A DNA stretch of 64,000 nucleotides from Actinomycetes bacterium (lineage in GTDB: Bacteria > Actinomycetota > Aquicultoria > Aquicultorales > Aquicultoraceae), in contig JAJYQA010000029.1 in assembly GCA_021794835.1 (NCBI GenBank), forward strand, positions 111,090-175,089. The letters run 5' to 3'. This document shows, in pieces, positions 1 through 9,697 of this stretch. The first letter of the stretch is position 1. Every line of letters begins with the position of its first letter. A program made the position numbers and the translations under genes. The notes below the pieces were generated by a model that had not been told where the DNA came from, searched no databases, and worked only from the letters and a program-made list of their open reading frames with translations.

Positions 1-105
1 TCGCCTTTCTATGTACTGAACAAGAAGAAGACTTGCGAAAATGAAACCGATTACTGCAGTGGCCGCCGCCCAGGCCCAATGCGCCCAAAACGAAGGTGAA
101 CCCAT
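1..105 (-). CDS. Partial small membrane protein (C-terminus beyond window edge)
   Basis: Open frame from ATG at 105 to the window edge: MGSPSFWAHWAWAAATAVIGFIFASLLLVQYIERR, one hydrophobic segment. Confidence 0.4.
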   Translation of the reverse strand, partial: MGSPSFWAHWAWAAATAVIGFIFASLLLVQYIERR

Positions 106-217
106 AAACCCCGCCCCCAAAAAGCAATATTTGTCTTAATTGTAGTATAGAATTCCTATAAAGTCAGTAGTAAAAATTTAAAGGAGCCAGGGATTAGGAG
201 CCGGTATTGTCCATCAC

Positions 218-760
218 TTATGCGATATATTCCTGCAGCCGGCGAAGCTCATCAATTATAGCGCCGCAAAAGTCTTGTAAATCCGACGGTTCACGGCCGG
301 TAATTAGGTTGCCATCCACCACTACAGGCTCGTCAAGGTAAGTTGCCCCCGCATTTTCCAAATCCACTTTTATGGAGGGAGATCCGGTAACATTTTTGTC
401 TTTGAGAATGTCCAGCGATATTAGAACCTGTGGACCGTGATAGATTGCTCCAACAATTCGGTTAGCGTTATACATATCCAATATAAAGCCAGTTGCCGCA
501 TTGTTTACTCTTATCTCATCGGGGGAGTAGCCGTTGGAAATTACGACCACATCGAAGCTGTATGAGCGTGCCTCCTCATAGGTAACCTCGACGGTGGCTT
601 CTTGCATACGTGTCCAGTCAGCAAGTCGCTTCCCAGATTCCTCGCCAACTACGCTTACCAGGGCACCTGCCTGGGACAAACACTTGTGAAGACCGTTAAA
701 CTCGTCCGCATCAAAATGATCGGATAGAATAATTGCTACTTCTCTTCCTGAAATCGACAT
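218..760 (-). CDS. DJ-1/PfpI family protein (nucleophile Cys replaced by Tyr)
   Basis: 180 aa ORF with PfpI-like motifs (AIYHGPQVLIS, VTGSPSIKVDLENAGATYLDEPVVVDGNLITGREPSD). Confidence 0.8.
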   Translation of the reverse strand: MSISGREVAIILSDHFDADEFNGLHKCLSQAGALVSVVGEESGKRLADWTRMQEATVEVTYEEARSYSFDVVVISNGYSPDEIRVNNAATGFILDMYNANRIVGAIYHGPQVLISLDILKDKNVTGSPSIKVDLENAGATYLDEPVVVDGNLITGREPSDLQDFCGAIIDELRRLQEYIA

Positions 761-923
761 TGAATTTCCTCCTCGTATCTTAACAATTGGTTTTTACCCC
801 TCATGCAGTCTAAAAACAACTCCTTCTCGAATCTTTAAAGAAAAAGTAAATCTTGAATTTTGTTATTACCTGTTCCAAGGCGGGTAAATTTTGCTTGTCT
901 AACACATTGTGGAGGGATGTTTT

Positions 924-1472
924 ATGCGGGCAAGAGGAAAGACCGTCGCTGTACTTCTGCCCAATCACTTTAACGCAAACCTGTTTGAAGCTCTACGGGA
1001 TTGCATAGTCGGGGCGGGTGGGGCGATTCTGATAGTTGGTTTTAAAAAAGATGAACCGTTGACCGACAGTAAGCGTGAAGAGGTATTTACAGTGGATGTC
1101 TCGCCTGAAGACCTGGGCCTTGGTGACTACGATGCTTTGGTTGTTTTAGATAGTGCAACACCTGAAGAAATGATTGCAAGCAGAAAAAATCTAGGCCTTA
1201 TAGAGACAGCTTACGAGCACCAGAAGGTAATCGGCACTGTTGATGAAGGTGTAGAACTTTTGGTTGCGGCGTTAGGTTCTTTGTTAAGTAACAGAAAAAT
1301 GACCGGTCCAGCAGAATCAAGAATTGACTTGGAGGGAGCTGGGGCAAACTTTGTCGATGAGGGTGTGGTTGTAGATAAGTACTTAATCACCGCAAAAGCT
1401 GCAAGCGACGCTGAAAGGTTCTGTCGGGTTCTTATGGATGTGCTTCAGTCGATAAGCGGTCTTGCGGCTTGA
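924..1472 (+). CDS. DJ-1/PfpI family-like protein, divergent
   Basis: ORF 909..1472 with PfpI C-terminal motif (MTGPAESRIDLEGAGANFVDEGVVVDKYLITAKAASDAERFC); probable ATG at 924 after GGAGGGATG. Confidence 0.7.
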   Translation: MRARGKTVAVLLPNHFNANLFEALRDCIVGAGGAILIVGFKKDEPLTDSKREEVFTVDVSPEDLGLGDYDALVVLDSATPEEMIASRKNLGLIETAYEHQKVIGTVDEGVELLVAALGSLLSNRKMTGPAESRIDLEGAGANFVDEGVVVDKYLITAKAASDAERFCRVLMDVLQSISGLAA

Positions 1473-1662
1473 TCAAGGTATGTTAGCTCATAGATCACAG
1501 AATAAAAGCAAGTAATGCGGGTTAAAGAGACAGAAGTCAGCAGCCAGGAAATTTCACCCTAACCCATTTCGCCAGTCTTTCCGATTCGCCGGTTTATCGG
1601 TTTTACCAGTATTTAGTCCGAAATTGGATATATCTACCTTTAGGTTTTATGGAGGTGATATC

Positions 1663-1980
1663 GTGAGGTTTCTAGTTATTGACCGAGGTGGGACTATAGA
1701 ACTTCCGCCACCTCGGGGGCAAGACCTTTTCATGGAGGCTAGGGATTGGGTTAGAGAAGGGATGGATAAAGGCAAGATCGAGCTTGCTTATGCCATGTCC
1801 GGGCAGATGTCAAGTGTAATGGTCTATAACGTTGATTCTAACGAGGAACTTGATGATATACTGCAGGACTATCCGCTAAGTAATTACGCTGTCTTTGAGG
1901 TCTATCCGCTGTCGGACGCGCTTCACTCATACGAAACGGCCGCTAATGCCTTTATGGAAAAAGGCGAGATGGCAGCTTAA
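1663..1980 (+). CDS. Small protein, muconolactone isomerase/YCII-like ferredoxin fold (tentative)
   Basis: ORF 1624..1980; probable GTG start at 1663 preceded by GGAGGTGAT; pattern resembles small dimeric alpha/beta barrel proteins. Confidence 0.4.
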   Translation: MRFLVIDRGGTIELPPPRGQDLFMEARDWVREGMDKGKIELAYAMSGQMSSVMVYNVDSNEELDDILQDYPLSNYAVFEVYPLSDALHSYETAANAFMEKGEMAA

Positions 1981-2003
1981 TATTTATGCGTACATGAAAA
2001 AAT

Positions 2004-2027
2004 AAAGCCGGGATTAAACCCGGCTTT
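2004..2027. terminator. Bidirectional rho-independent terminator
   Basis: AAAGCCGGG-attaaa-CCCGGCTTT between convergent ORFs. Confidence 0.7.
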
Positions 2028-2044
2028 AGCTCATGGTCTATTTT

Positions 2045-2602
2045 TTACCGACCCATGCTGGTTGTTGAATTCTGCACCGTCCACTGGCCCTTATCATTTT
2101 TAACAAATGTCCAATTTGTTATCCACACGCCATTCGAGCCAAGGTCCAACTGCGCGGTGACAGTTCCAACATTGCCGTTTATCTGAGGTTTTCCAACTTT
2201 ATAGCCGGTTATCTTGCCATAGCTTGTGCGATCGCTAGCAAAACTATTGACGGTACTACCATTCTTCTTAGAAAGCGGCTGCATATCAAAAGCCGTTTGC
2301 CAATCTCCACTTTTCCAGGCAGAGTAGTATTTATTGCAGTACTGATCAAGCGTCGTCCCGTCGGGAACCAGGGTTGCGGGATCCTTGGAGCTGACTGGCT
2401 TGCTTGATTGCGGCGTAGTGGTACCCGTTCCACTCGGGTTGCCTGGGCTGCTTCCTGGCAGTTGCTGCTGGCTATTAGTGCTAGGGCTGGTCTGGTTTGT
2501 ATAGCTGCTCTGTGGTGTCCTGAATGCATAATAAGCAATCGGTATGAGCACGAGTATTGCTAAACCGATTATTACAATTGGAAGGGTCTTTTTAGAACTC
2601 AC
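2045..2602 (-). CDS. Membrane-anchored secreted protein with low-complexity S/T/P linker, NTF2-like C-terminal domain (tentative)
   Basis: N-terminal TM segment, Ser/Thr/Pro/Gln-rich linker, globular C-terminus. Confidence 0.45.
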   Translation of the reverse strand: MSSKKTLPIVIIGLAILVLIPIAYYAFRTPQSSYTNQTSPSTNSQQQLPGSSPGNPSGTGTTTPQSSKPVSSKDPATLVPDGTTLDQYCNKYYSAWKSGDWQTAFDMQPLSKKNGSTVNSFASDRTSYGKITGYKVGKPQINGNVGTVTAQLDLGSNGVWITNWTFVKNDKGQWTVQNSTTSMGR

Positions 2603-2818
2603 GGATAAACTCCCTTTCTTTTTAATGTGAAAATTTATATTTGCTTGTAAATGTACCTTAAATGGGGATGTCTTTCAAGTAGAAGTTTGGGTTGTTCAAT
2701 GTTGTTATAATGCCTGGAAGTTTTTGATATTTTCCTAGGGGTATACTAAGCATACAATCCTGCAAATGTCATTTATAATCGTCATTTATAATCGTCTCTA
2801 TGGGATGGTTAAATAATT

Positions 2819-3295
2819 TTATCCGGCTAACTCTTCTTCTAGCTCTGCTAGCCGCCTTAAAATTTCTATTGCCGGTCCAAAATCCGGCGCTTGGTTATCT
2901 GCATAACTTTTCTCGTAAGCGACGACACCGGCCGAGTCGATAACGTAGACAGTTCGCTTTTCGCGCTGCTCCTCGTTGTTCCAAACGCTGTAGAGATTTC
3001 CTACGTTTCCAAACCAGTCTGAAAGCAAGGGTAAATCTATTCCTAACTCCTTTGCAAACGCTTTATGCGACCACATGCTGTCTGCGCTTATACCCACGAC
3101 CTGGGCATTGAGCTCGCGTATCTCGGGTAGTAGACCTTTAATACGCGATAGCTCATCGGTTCAGATCGGGGAGAAATCATGGACGTAAAAAAGAAGAAGT
3201 ACGTTGATACCTCTTAGGTCCGAAAAATGGAAATCGTTGCCGTTTTGATCTGGCAATGTAAAATCGGGAGCCAGTTCTCCAACTTTAAGAGGCAT
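2819..3295 (-). CDS. Peroxiredoxin (AhpC/TSA family) with in-frame TGA at peroxidatic Cys; predicted selenoprotein
   Basis: Reading through TGA (3163-3161): MPLKVGELAPDFTLPDQNGNDFHFSDLRGINVLLLFYVHDFSPI-U-TDELSRIKGLLPEIRELNAQVVGISADSMWSHKAFAKELG...; 159 codons including stop, frame continuous. Confidence 0.9.
3110..3154 (-). promoter_or_regulatory. Candidate bacterial SECIS hairpin of the peroxiredoxin gene
   Basis: Starts 6 nt after the TGA on the minus strand: GAGCT-AT-CGCGTAT-(19 nt, inner GGT-CTACT-ACC)-ATACGCG-AGCTC; 12 paired positions plus 3 inner. Confidence 0.65.
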
Positions 3296-3341
3296 GTTAA
3301 ACCCTCCATTTCTTTTAGTTAGAGGGTATATTCCCAAAAAG

Positions 3342-4244
3342 CTAGCTTATTTTTCCGGAATTGAGAAGTGCTCTTCTTAAAACATCCTTGCCCTTATCGG
3401 TCATCTCGACTAACGGAAGCCTTACCGGGCCAGCCGGCAAACCCATCCAGCTCAGGGCTTGCTTTACGGGGACTGGATTTGGCTCCACGAAGAGGGCGTT
3501 AACAAGATTTAGCATCTTGTAATGTAAGTCACGGGCGGCGCTGACGTCTCCCCCATAAACTAACCTGACCATTTGGTCTACTTCCTTGCCAATGATATGA
3601 CCTACCGCGGCAACCGCGCCTTGGCCACCCAGGCAAAGTAGTGAAAAGGTAAGGGCATCCTCGCCGGCATAGATATGGAAATTGGTGCCCTTCGTGCCTT
3701 CTATTATCTTCATCGTTTGCGCAATGTCACCAGAGGCATCCTTTAAGCCAACGATGGTATCGGTCTCGGAGAGTCTAATTATTGTATCCGGGTCGATGTT
3801 TCGTCCCGTCCGGCCGGGAATGTTGTAAATTATGATCGGAAGGTCGGTTGCTTTAGCTACCGCCTCGTAATGGCGCATTATACCCTCCTGGCTTGGCTTG
3901 TTGTAATAGGGGCCGACCTGGAGCGTAGCCTGAACGCCGATATCTGCGGCCTCTTTGGTCATGTAGATTGCTTCCTCGGTCGAGTTTGAGCCCGTACCAG
4001 CGATAACCGGAACCCTTCCAGCGACGGCGTCGACCGTTATCTTTATAACGTCGAGGTGCTCCTGGTGCGTGAGGGTAGGGGACTCGCCGGTGGTTCCGCA
4101 CGGAATGATCGCCGCCGCAGCTTGCTCGTCTATTAGGTAATCTATCAGGGTACGAAGACCCTCCTTGTCAACTTTATAATCATCAGTAAACGGTGTAATT
4201 ACGGGGATGAGACATCCCTTCAGATCCCATTGCTTCTGGCCCAT
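3342..4244 (-). CDS. dapA: 4-hydroxy-tetrahydrodipicolinate synthase
   Basis: GCLIPVITPF, GTTGESPTL, YNIPGRTG, GLKDASGD motifs. Confidence 0.95.
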   Translation of the reverse strand: MGQKQWDLKGCLIPVITPFTDDYKVDKEGLRTLIDYLIDEQAAAAIIPCGTTGESPTLTHQEHLDVIKITVDAVAGRVPVIAGTGSNSTEEAIYMTKEAADIGVQATLQVGPYYNKPSQEGIMRHYEAVAKATDLPIIIYNIPGRTGRNIDPDTIIRLSETDTIVGLKDASGDIAQTMKIIEGTKGTNFHIYAGEDALTFSLLCLGGQGAVAAVGHIIGKEVDQMVRLVYGGDVSAARDLHYKMLNLVNALFVEPNPVPVKQALSWMGLPAGPVRLPLVEMTDKGKDVLRRALLNSGKIS

Positions 4245-4387
4245 TACAAATCCTCCTCGCTGCTTAGTTATTCAATTTTACCCTTTAAGCGGGTAGATGC
4301 GTCAAGCGAACCAAGCTATTTACACAAAAATTTAATTATAAAATTAAAATAATTAAAAAACCGGCTTTTTAGTAGTAATTCAGGGCT

Positions 4388-4573
4388 TTAGCCATCGATG
4401 TCTTTTAGGAAAGCTTCAATTTCCTCCAGACCGCGTTCGGTGTGGTATTTTATGAACGCCTCTTTAAGAAGCTGTTGCATTTTCTCATGGCTGGCGATAA
4501 TTTCGTCCAAAAGGATGTGTATGCGCTTGATTTTTTCGTCCTGGGATTCAGCCCAGTTGTCTGGATTGGTCAT
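4388..4573 (-). CDS. Small hypothetical protein
   Basis: 61 aa ORF, charged/helical. Confidence 0.35.
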   Translation of the reverse strand: MTNPDNWAESQDEKIKRIHILLDEIIASHEKMQQLLKEAFIKYHTERGLEEIEAFLKDIDG

Positions 4574-4636
4574 GAACCATATTTTACTATATGTTGGTAG
4601 GCTATGGGAAGGAAGGGATTGCCGAATTACGGATTT

Positions 4637-5635
4637 TTAAAAGCCAGTTCTTGATCCACGCTTGATAACACGCTTTCTAATCTCACCTAGCTGCAGCAGG
4701 CCCTCTTGTGCCCCGACTCGGCTTACCACCGATGCCGAGTTGATTGCTGCCATAAACATAGCTGTTTTAATATCGTAGCCCATGATAAGAGCAGCAACAA
4801 AAGTTGAGCCATAGGAGTCGCCTGCGCCGGTGGCGTCAACAACTTCTGCTTTAATTACTTCCTGGAAGTATATATCTTTACCCTCGGTCGCGTAACTTCC
4901 GTCGGGTCCGCAGGTTACAACAACTATCTCCGGCCCCGTCTTTATAAGCTCAGCGGCAAGCTGGCGGTTATCCGCAATTACTATATTTGGGTCTTTGGAT
5001 CTTAAGATTAGGGTAGCCTCGGTCCGATTTACGATTAGGACGTTAAGTTTTTCAAGGATGGGGGCCATGTAACTAAAACCCTGCTCAATTTGCCCCAATC
5101 CGGGGTTGTTGGCGATTTTGATCGACTTGCTATACGCAAAATCAACAATTTGCTTTGGAAGCTCAGGCCTCTCTTTAGAAAGCGGGCCCACGTAAAACCA
5201 AGAGGTATCTTCAATTTTGTGCCAGTCACGGATTGTAAGGTTACGGTTTGCGCCGGAGTAGAAAAGAATTGTCCTGTCCCCGGCACCCTTAGGGATAAGA
5301 ATAAGACCGATGCCGGTTTTAAGTTTCTCGTCCGCCCAGATGAACTCGGTATCGGCTCCTTCACGCAAAAGCTCAAGGATAATTTGCTCGCCGAGCTCGT
5401 CCCGGCCGATGTTCGCGTATGTAGCCGCCTTAAGTCCAAGACGTGCAAAGGAGGTTGCAGCGTTACACGCACCGCCTCCGGTTGATGTAAACGTAGTCTC
5501 AATAGAAACCTTTGCACCCAGATAAAAAGCAAGTAGCTTGCCCTCGATGCTTGTTGGATCAGGTATAATTTTCCCGCGATCGGTTATAAAGAAAATATCT
5601 CTGCTTGCGCTTCCTATCGTTATGACGTCGAACAT
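4637..5635 (-). CDS. PfkB-family carbohydrate kinase
   Basis: GGGACNAATSFARLG and DATGAGDSYGSTFVAAL motifs. Confidence 0.9.
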   Translation of the reverse strand: MFDVITIGSASRDIFFITDRGKIIPDPTSIEGKLLAFYLGAKVSIETTFTSTGGGACNAATSFARLGLKAATYANIGRDELGEQIILELLREGADTEFIWADEKLKTGIGLILIPKGAGDRTILFYSGANRNLTIRDWHKIEDTSWFYVGPLSKERPELPKQIVDFAYSKSIKIANNPGLGQIEQGFSYMAPILEKLNVLIVNRTEATLILRSKDPNIVIADNRQLAAELIKTGPEIVVVTCGPDGSYATEGKDIYFQEVIKAEVVDATGAGDSYGSTFVAALIMGYDIKTAMFMAAINSASVVSRVGAQEGLLQLGEIRKRVIKRGSRTGF

Positions 5636-5649
5636 GCTATGTTTATCTC

Positions 5650-7482
5650 CTATTTAGGTCTTCCGGGAAGGTTTTCCAAGATGGCCGTAAATTCGTGTAC
5701 CGTCTCGACTGCAGGTAGACATACCCGGCCGATGCATGGATATATTACCGGGTGGTGTTCCGGTGGGAATCCCTGTTTCTCTAACGTCTCATAGTCCTTG
5801 ATGGGGTCAAGAATCTCAACCTCCTTGCCGGGGATGTACTGCCGCCAAGCCTCTTTAAGAAGCGCACGTGCGCCAGCCTCATCCCTATGACCAACCACCT
5901 TTAGTATAACCGGTTCGGTTAGTATTTCGTCAACTGCTATACCGTAAAGTGATGTGGCCGGTGTAGGAGCCGATGGGGCAATTTCGACGTTTGCAAGGAT
6001 TTGCTCGGCCATTTTCTCATACTCGTCGCCGCCGTCTATATAGGCCAGCCTATATAGCTGCTGGGACAGCAGTGCATTTTCGTGAAGCGGTTTGTACTTT
6101 ACAAACATAGCACCAAGTTCAGGCTCGTTGCCCTTCAGAGCCCTATCAAAAAAGGTGCCATCCTGAGCCTTATATAGCCTGTTACAGATTCCCACAAGTT
6201 CTTTTGCAATATCAAGGTAGGCGCGGTCTCCGGTTACGCTATATGTATTGATGAGGGTATCCATCATGTGCACTTGATCGGGGAGCCAGCCCAGGTAATG
6301 TGGGCTACCGTCATAGTAGTGGGCCATCCCGTTATCTTTTGAGAAGCAATTATTAAGTAAGAAGGCGACCGTTTTTTTTGCAAAATTTAAACATCTGATA
6401 TCTTCAAGGATTTTATAAGCCTCAATGTAGGCCGAGACCATCGATGCGTTGGCATCCACGTAGATGATTGGATCGATATAGGGGATTTTATTTTTAAGCC
6501 TTTCTTCTGCACTTAGTTTGTAAAATTCCTCGTCCGCGTCTTGGCTTCCAAAAAAGCCACCATGCTTTTTATCTGTAAAGAAGCTATCCACAAAACCAAG
6601 CGTTTTTTCTGCGATATCACGGTATCTTGTAAAATTGGAGACCTGGTAGCCATGAAGGTAGGTAATGATAAGCTTACCGTTATCTGCAAGAAGTTTCTCA
6701 TAGTGAGGATTGCCCCAGTCGCGTTTGTTCGAGTAGCGGAAAAATCCTCCCCAAACTTTATCCATCAGGCTACCTTCGGCCATATTATCTAAAGTAATTG
6801 CCGCCATTTCAAGAAGATAGGTCTTATTCTCAAGAAAGGCCCGTCGCAGAAGAAGCTCAATAGCCGGGGGATTTGGAAATTTGGGCTTCTCGCCAAATCC
6901 CCCATATTTTGAGTCGAAAGACCTATGAAGATTTTCCATAACTTCGGCAACCGTATTGCGGTTGATCTCGTAGTGGACATCGGGCTCCCGCGATTGGATA
7001 GCGATAATCTGCCCGCGCTTTAGCTCGGATTCTTCCTTAAGCTGGTCGTAGTAATCACGATAGTAGTCGCTTGTTCTTTGCAGGAGCTTTCTTAATTGGT
7101 TTGGGGGAATATAGGTGCCGCCGGTTACAATCTCGCCTGTATCAGTTAAAACTGCCGTCGTGGGCCAGCCGCCAAGCAGGTAGCGGTTTTGGATATCGGG
7201 GCGCCTATCCGCATCTACCCTTATAGGGATGTACCGCTCATTTATAAGCTTGATATTTTTTTCATCGGAGTAGGAGGTCTCGTCCATAACATGGCACCAG
7301 TGGCACCAAACAGCCGATATGGCAAGAAGCATGGGCTTTTTTTCTTTTTTAGCTTGTTCGAAAGCCTCGGCCGACCACTGGTGCCATGTTATCTCGTGCG
7401 CACGATTAGGATTAGGTGAAAAACGAAACTCGGGTATAGGCTCTCCTGACCCTCTTGGCTGCGGTTTCGGAAGCTGCATCAT
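5650..7482 (-). CDS. DUF255/YyaL-type thioredoxin-domain protein
   Basis: AVWCHWCHVMDETSYSD, GGWPTT, KFPNPP motifs. Confidence 0.85.
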   Translation of the reverse strand: MMQLPKPQPRGSGEPIPEFRFSPNPNRAHEITWHQWSAEAFEQAKKEKKPMLLAISAVWCHWCHVMDETSYSDEKNIKLINERYIPIRVDADRRPDIQNRYLLGGWPTTAVLTDTGEIVTGGTYIPPNQLRKLLQRTSDYYRDYYDQLKEESELKRGQIIAIQSREPDVHYEINRNTVAEVMENLHRSFDSKYGGFGEKPKFPNPPAIELLLRRAFLENKTYLLEMAAITLDNMAEGSLMDKVWGGFFRYSNKRDWGNPHYEKLLADNGKLIITYLHGYQVSNFTRYRDIAEKTLGFVDSFFTDKKHGGFFGSQDADEEFYKLSAEERLKNKIPYIDPIIYVDANASMVSAYIEAYKILEDIRCLNFAKKTVAFLLNNCFSKDNGMAHYYDGSPHYLGWLPDQVHMMDTLINTYSVTGDRAYLDIAKELVGICNRLYKAQDGTFFDRALKGNEPELGAMFVKYKPLHENALLSQQLYRLAYIDGGDEYEKMAEQILANVEIAPSAPTPATSLYGIAVDEILTEPVILKVVGHRDEAGARALLKEAWRQYIPGKEVEILDPIKDYETLEKQGFPPEHHPVIYPCIGRVCLPAVETVHEFTAILENLPGRPK

Positions 7483-7574
7483 GTCTCCTGTAAACTGCGT
7501 CCCTAGGTTTAATACTTTCTAATACCCAATCGGTTGTCGATTAAATCTTGCTTGATATAAAAGTGGTAGCTAGT

Positions 7575-8564
7575 TCAAGCTGCTTCTTTACGCTTCCGTG
7601 GCCTGGCAACACAAGTAGGCAGGCCTTCGCGGATCGTCGGGTATATTGGGCTAAACCCTAGCTCACTTTTTGTCTTTGTTGTATCTGCCGCAAAATTTGA
7701 AGTACTGAAAGTTAAGATGTCGTTATTAATAAGTGGAGTAGTTCCTGTAACCGATGCCCACAAGGTATCCAGGGATGCAGAAATCCAATAAAGCCAGATT
7801 GGCGCAAATCCCGGTCTTGGCGTCCCCATAATATCTGCTAGCTCAAAGATGAAATTTTTAAATTGGACGGGTTCGTCATCGGCGATGTTATATATTTGCC
7901 CCGCCGTCTTCTTATTCCCAAGCACCAGGGCCATCGCCTGCGTTACATCATTAATATGCGCAAAACTCGCAATATAGTTTCCGTCTCCGGGTATGCGGTA
8001 GAGTCCTCGTTGCATGAAAGTCTTTAAAGTTTTAATAAATCTCACATCGGGGCCATACACAGTTCCGAGCCTGAGGATGGTGACCGCCAACTTACCATGC
8101 TGATTTAGGATGAGAAGATGCTGCTCGCAGAGCTTCTTATAGAGAGCATGGTAACAGTTTGGTTGAGTGGATGCCTCTTCGGGGCTTATTGGCTTAGATG
8201 GTTTGGTATGTGGCCCTAGCACCAGCGGGAAGCTGGGAAAGACGAACCGTTTGACGCCTTTGTCGATGCACTCGTTTGCGACATTGATTGTGCCCTCGTA
8301 GTTTATCTTTCTTAACTCTTCCCCTGGGTTTACGACAAAAAGTGCAGCCGCCAGGTGGTAGGTGATATCGATATTTATCGCCGCCCCGTTAAGAGTTCTG
8401 GGGTCGGTGATGTCCGCGATAAATATCTCAACACCGGGTTGTCTTATCCTGTTGGCTTCTCGCGGTGATCTAATCAAAGCCCTGATTTTATGCCCTTGTC
8501 TAAGAAGCGTGGAAATTAAGTTGGAGCCGATGTCTCCCCCCGCGCCGGTTACGAGTATCTTCAT
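7575..8564 (-). CDS. NAD-dependent epimerase/dehydratase (extended SDR)
   Basis: MKILVTGAGGDIGSNL, YHALYKKLCEQ, NIADDEPV motifs. Confidence 0.85.
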   Translation of the reverse strand: MKILVTGAGGDIGSNLISTLLRQGHKIRALIRSPREANRIRQPGVEIFIADITDPRTLNGAAINIDITYHLAAALFVVNPGEELRKINYEGTINVANECIDKGVKRFVFPSFPLVLGPHTKPSKPISPEEASTQPNCYHALYKKLCEQHLLILNQHGKLAVTILRLGTVYGPDVRFIKTLKTFMQRGLYRIPGDGNYIASFAHINDVTQAMALVLGNKKTAGQIYNIADDEPVQFKNFIFELADIMGTPRPGFAPIWLYWISASLDTLWASVTGTTPLINNDILTFSTSNFAADTTKTKSELGFSPIYPTIREGLPTCVARPRKRKEAA

Positions 8565-8686
8565 GTTTTTAGTAGATACCCAAAAAACCGTAATTAGCTT
8601 ACTGATTAGGTTTGCATATCTACTAGGTTAACAAGTAAACCGGTGAGTCAGTGAACAGTGAACGTTGAACTGCTATAATCTTCTTT

Positions 8687-9595
8687 ATGCGAATAGGAAA
8701 ACAAGTGACGAAGTTCATACTTGCTTTGGCAATAGGGCTGTTGGGTGGCTGGTTATTTATGAGTCGCAAAGAAAGCACCAAGAAGCTAGCCCGCTTTCAT
8801 GGCTGGCGCATCATTGACTTCTTACATAGCTACTTCTATCTTAAGTGGACCGCCACATATCTAAGGCCGGTAAAATACGTCCTAGAGCATCCGAATTTTT
8901 TTCCCGAACGTATCAGAAGCGCGGGCGAAAAGCTGATACAGACCCATCACTCTAAAGTAATTACAACCGAGACGGCCAGACGGCTTGTTGATGTTAGGCA
9001 GCCAATTGCCATTAAAAACCCCGAGCAAGTTGTGCCTTTTGAGAGGGCACGTGATATCATCCTTAAAAACTCCGATCATATTGCCGTTACCGACTGTGCC
9101 TGCAGGCTGATTTCCGAGAGTCCATGCCAGCCGATCGATGTCTGCCTTGTTTTAGGTGAGCCGTTCGTTGATTTTGTAGTTGAGCATAAAAAGGGAAACG
9201 CACGTAAGGTGGACGCACCTGAGGCCCTCGCGATTCTTGAGAGAGAGCACAAGATGGGGCGGGTGCATACCGCTTGGTTTAAGGATGTCGCGGGGGATAG
9301 GCTGTACTCGTTGTGTAACTGCTGCGCGGACAGCTGTCTTGGGCTTCATGCCCTCTCGCACGGCTTTGAGGTAGTTGCCTCATCAGGATACACTGCGCAT
9401 GTTGACGATGATGCGTGCGCTCTCTGTGGCGATTGCGTTAGTGCATGCCAGTTCGGCGCAATCGCTATGGCCGATTTGGTTGAGATAAACGAAGACAAAT
9501 GCAAGGGCTGTGGCGTATGTGTTGAGACCTGCCCCTCCAGGGCGATTGAACTCCATGAAGACCCCCGTAAACCGGGACCGTTAGTTCTGCCATAG
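8687..9595 (+). CDS. 4Fe-4S ferredoxin domain protein
   Basis: Two C-terminal CxxCxxCxxxC clusters (CALCGDCVSAC, CKGCGVCVETC) plus upstream CACR/CNCCADSC. Confidence 0.8.
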   Translation: MRIGKQVTKFILALAIGLLGGWLFMSRKESTKKLARFHGWRIIDFLHSYFYLKWTATYLRPVKYVLEHPNFFPERIRSAGEKLIQTHHSKVITTETARRLVDVRQPIAIKNPEQVVPFERARDIILKNSDHIAVTDCACRLISESPCQPIDVCLVLGEPFVDFVVEHKKGNARKVDAPEALAILEREHKMGRVHTAWFKDVAGDRLYSLCNCCADSCLGLHALSHGFEVVASSGYTAHVDDDACALCGDCVSACQFGAIAMADLVEINEDKCKGCGVCVETCPSRAIELHEDPRKPGPLVLP

Positions 9596-9697
9596 GTTTG
9601 GATTTAGATCTTGCCTAAGTTTAGATATTACTTAATTGAGATAGCAAGAGTTTCTCTTTGTTATGTTTAATTTTTCTACGAAGATGCGGAAATTGAA

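Noticed and set aside
3853-4101. Antisense or overlapping ORFs in the track (e.g. 3853..4101, 5035..5532, 19060..19311, 23103..23621)
   Set aside because: They lie inside well-supported genes, have low-complexity or unlikely compositions, and show no recognisable family motifs.
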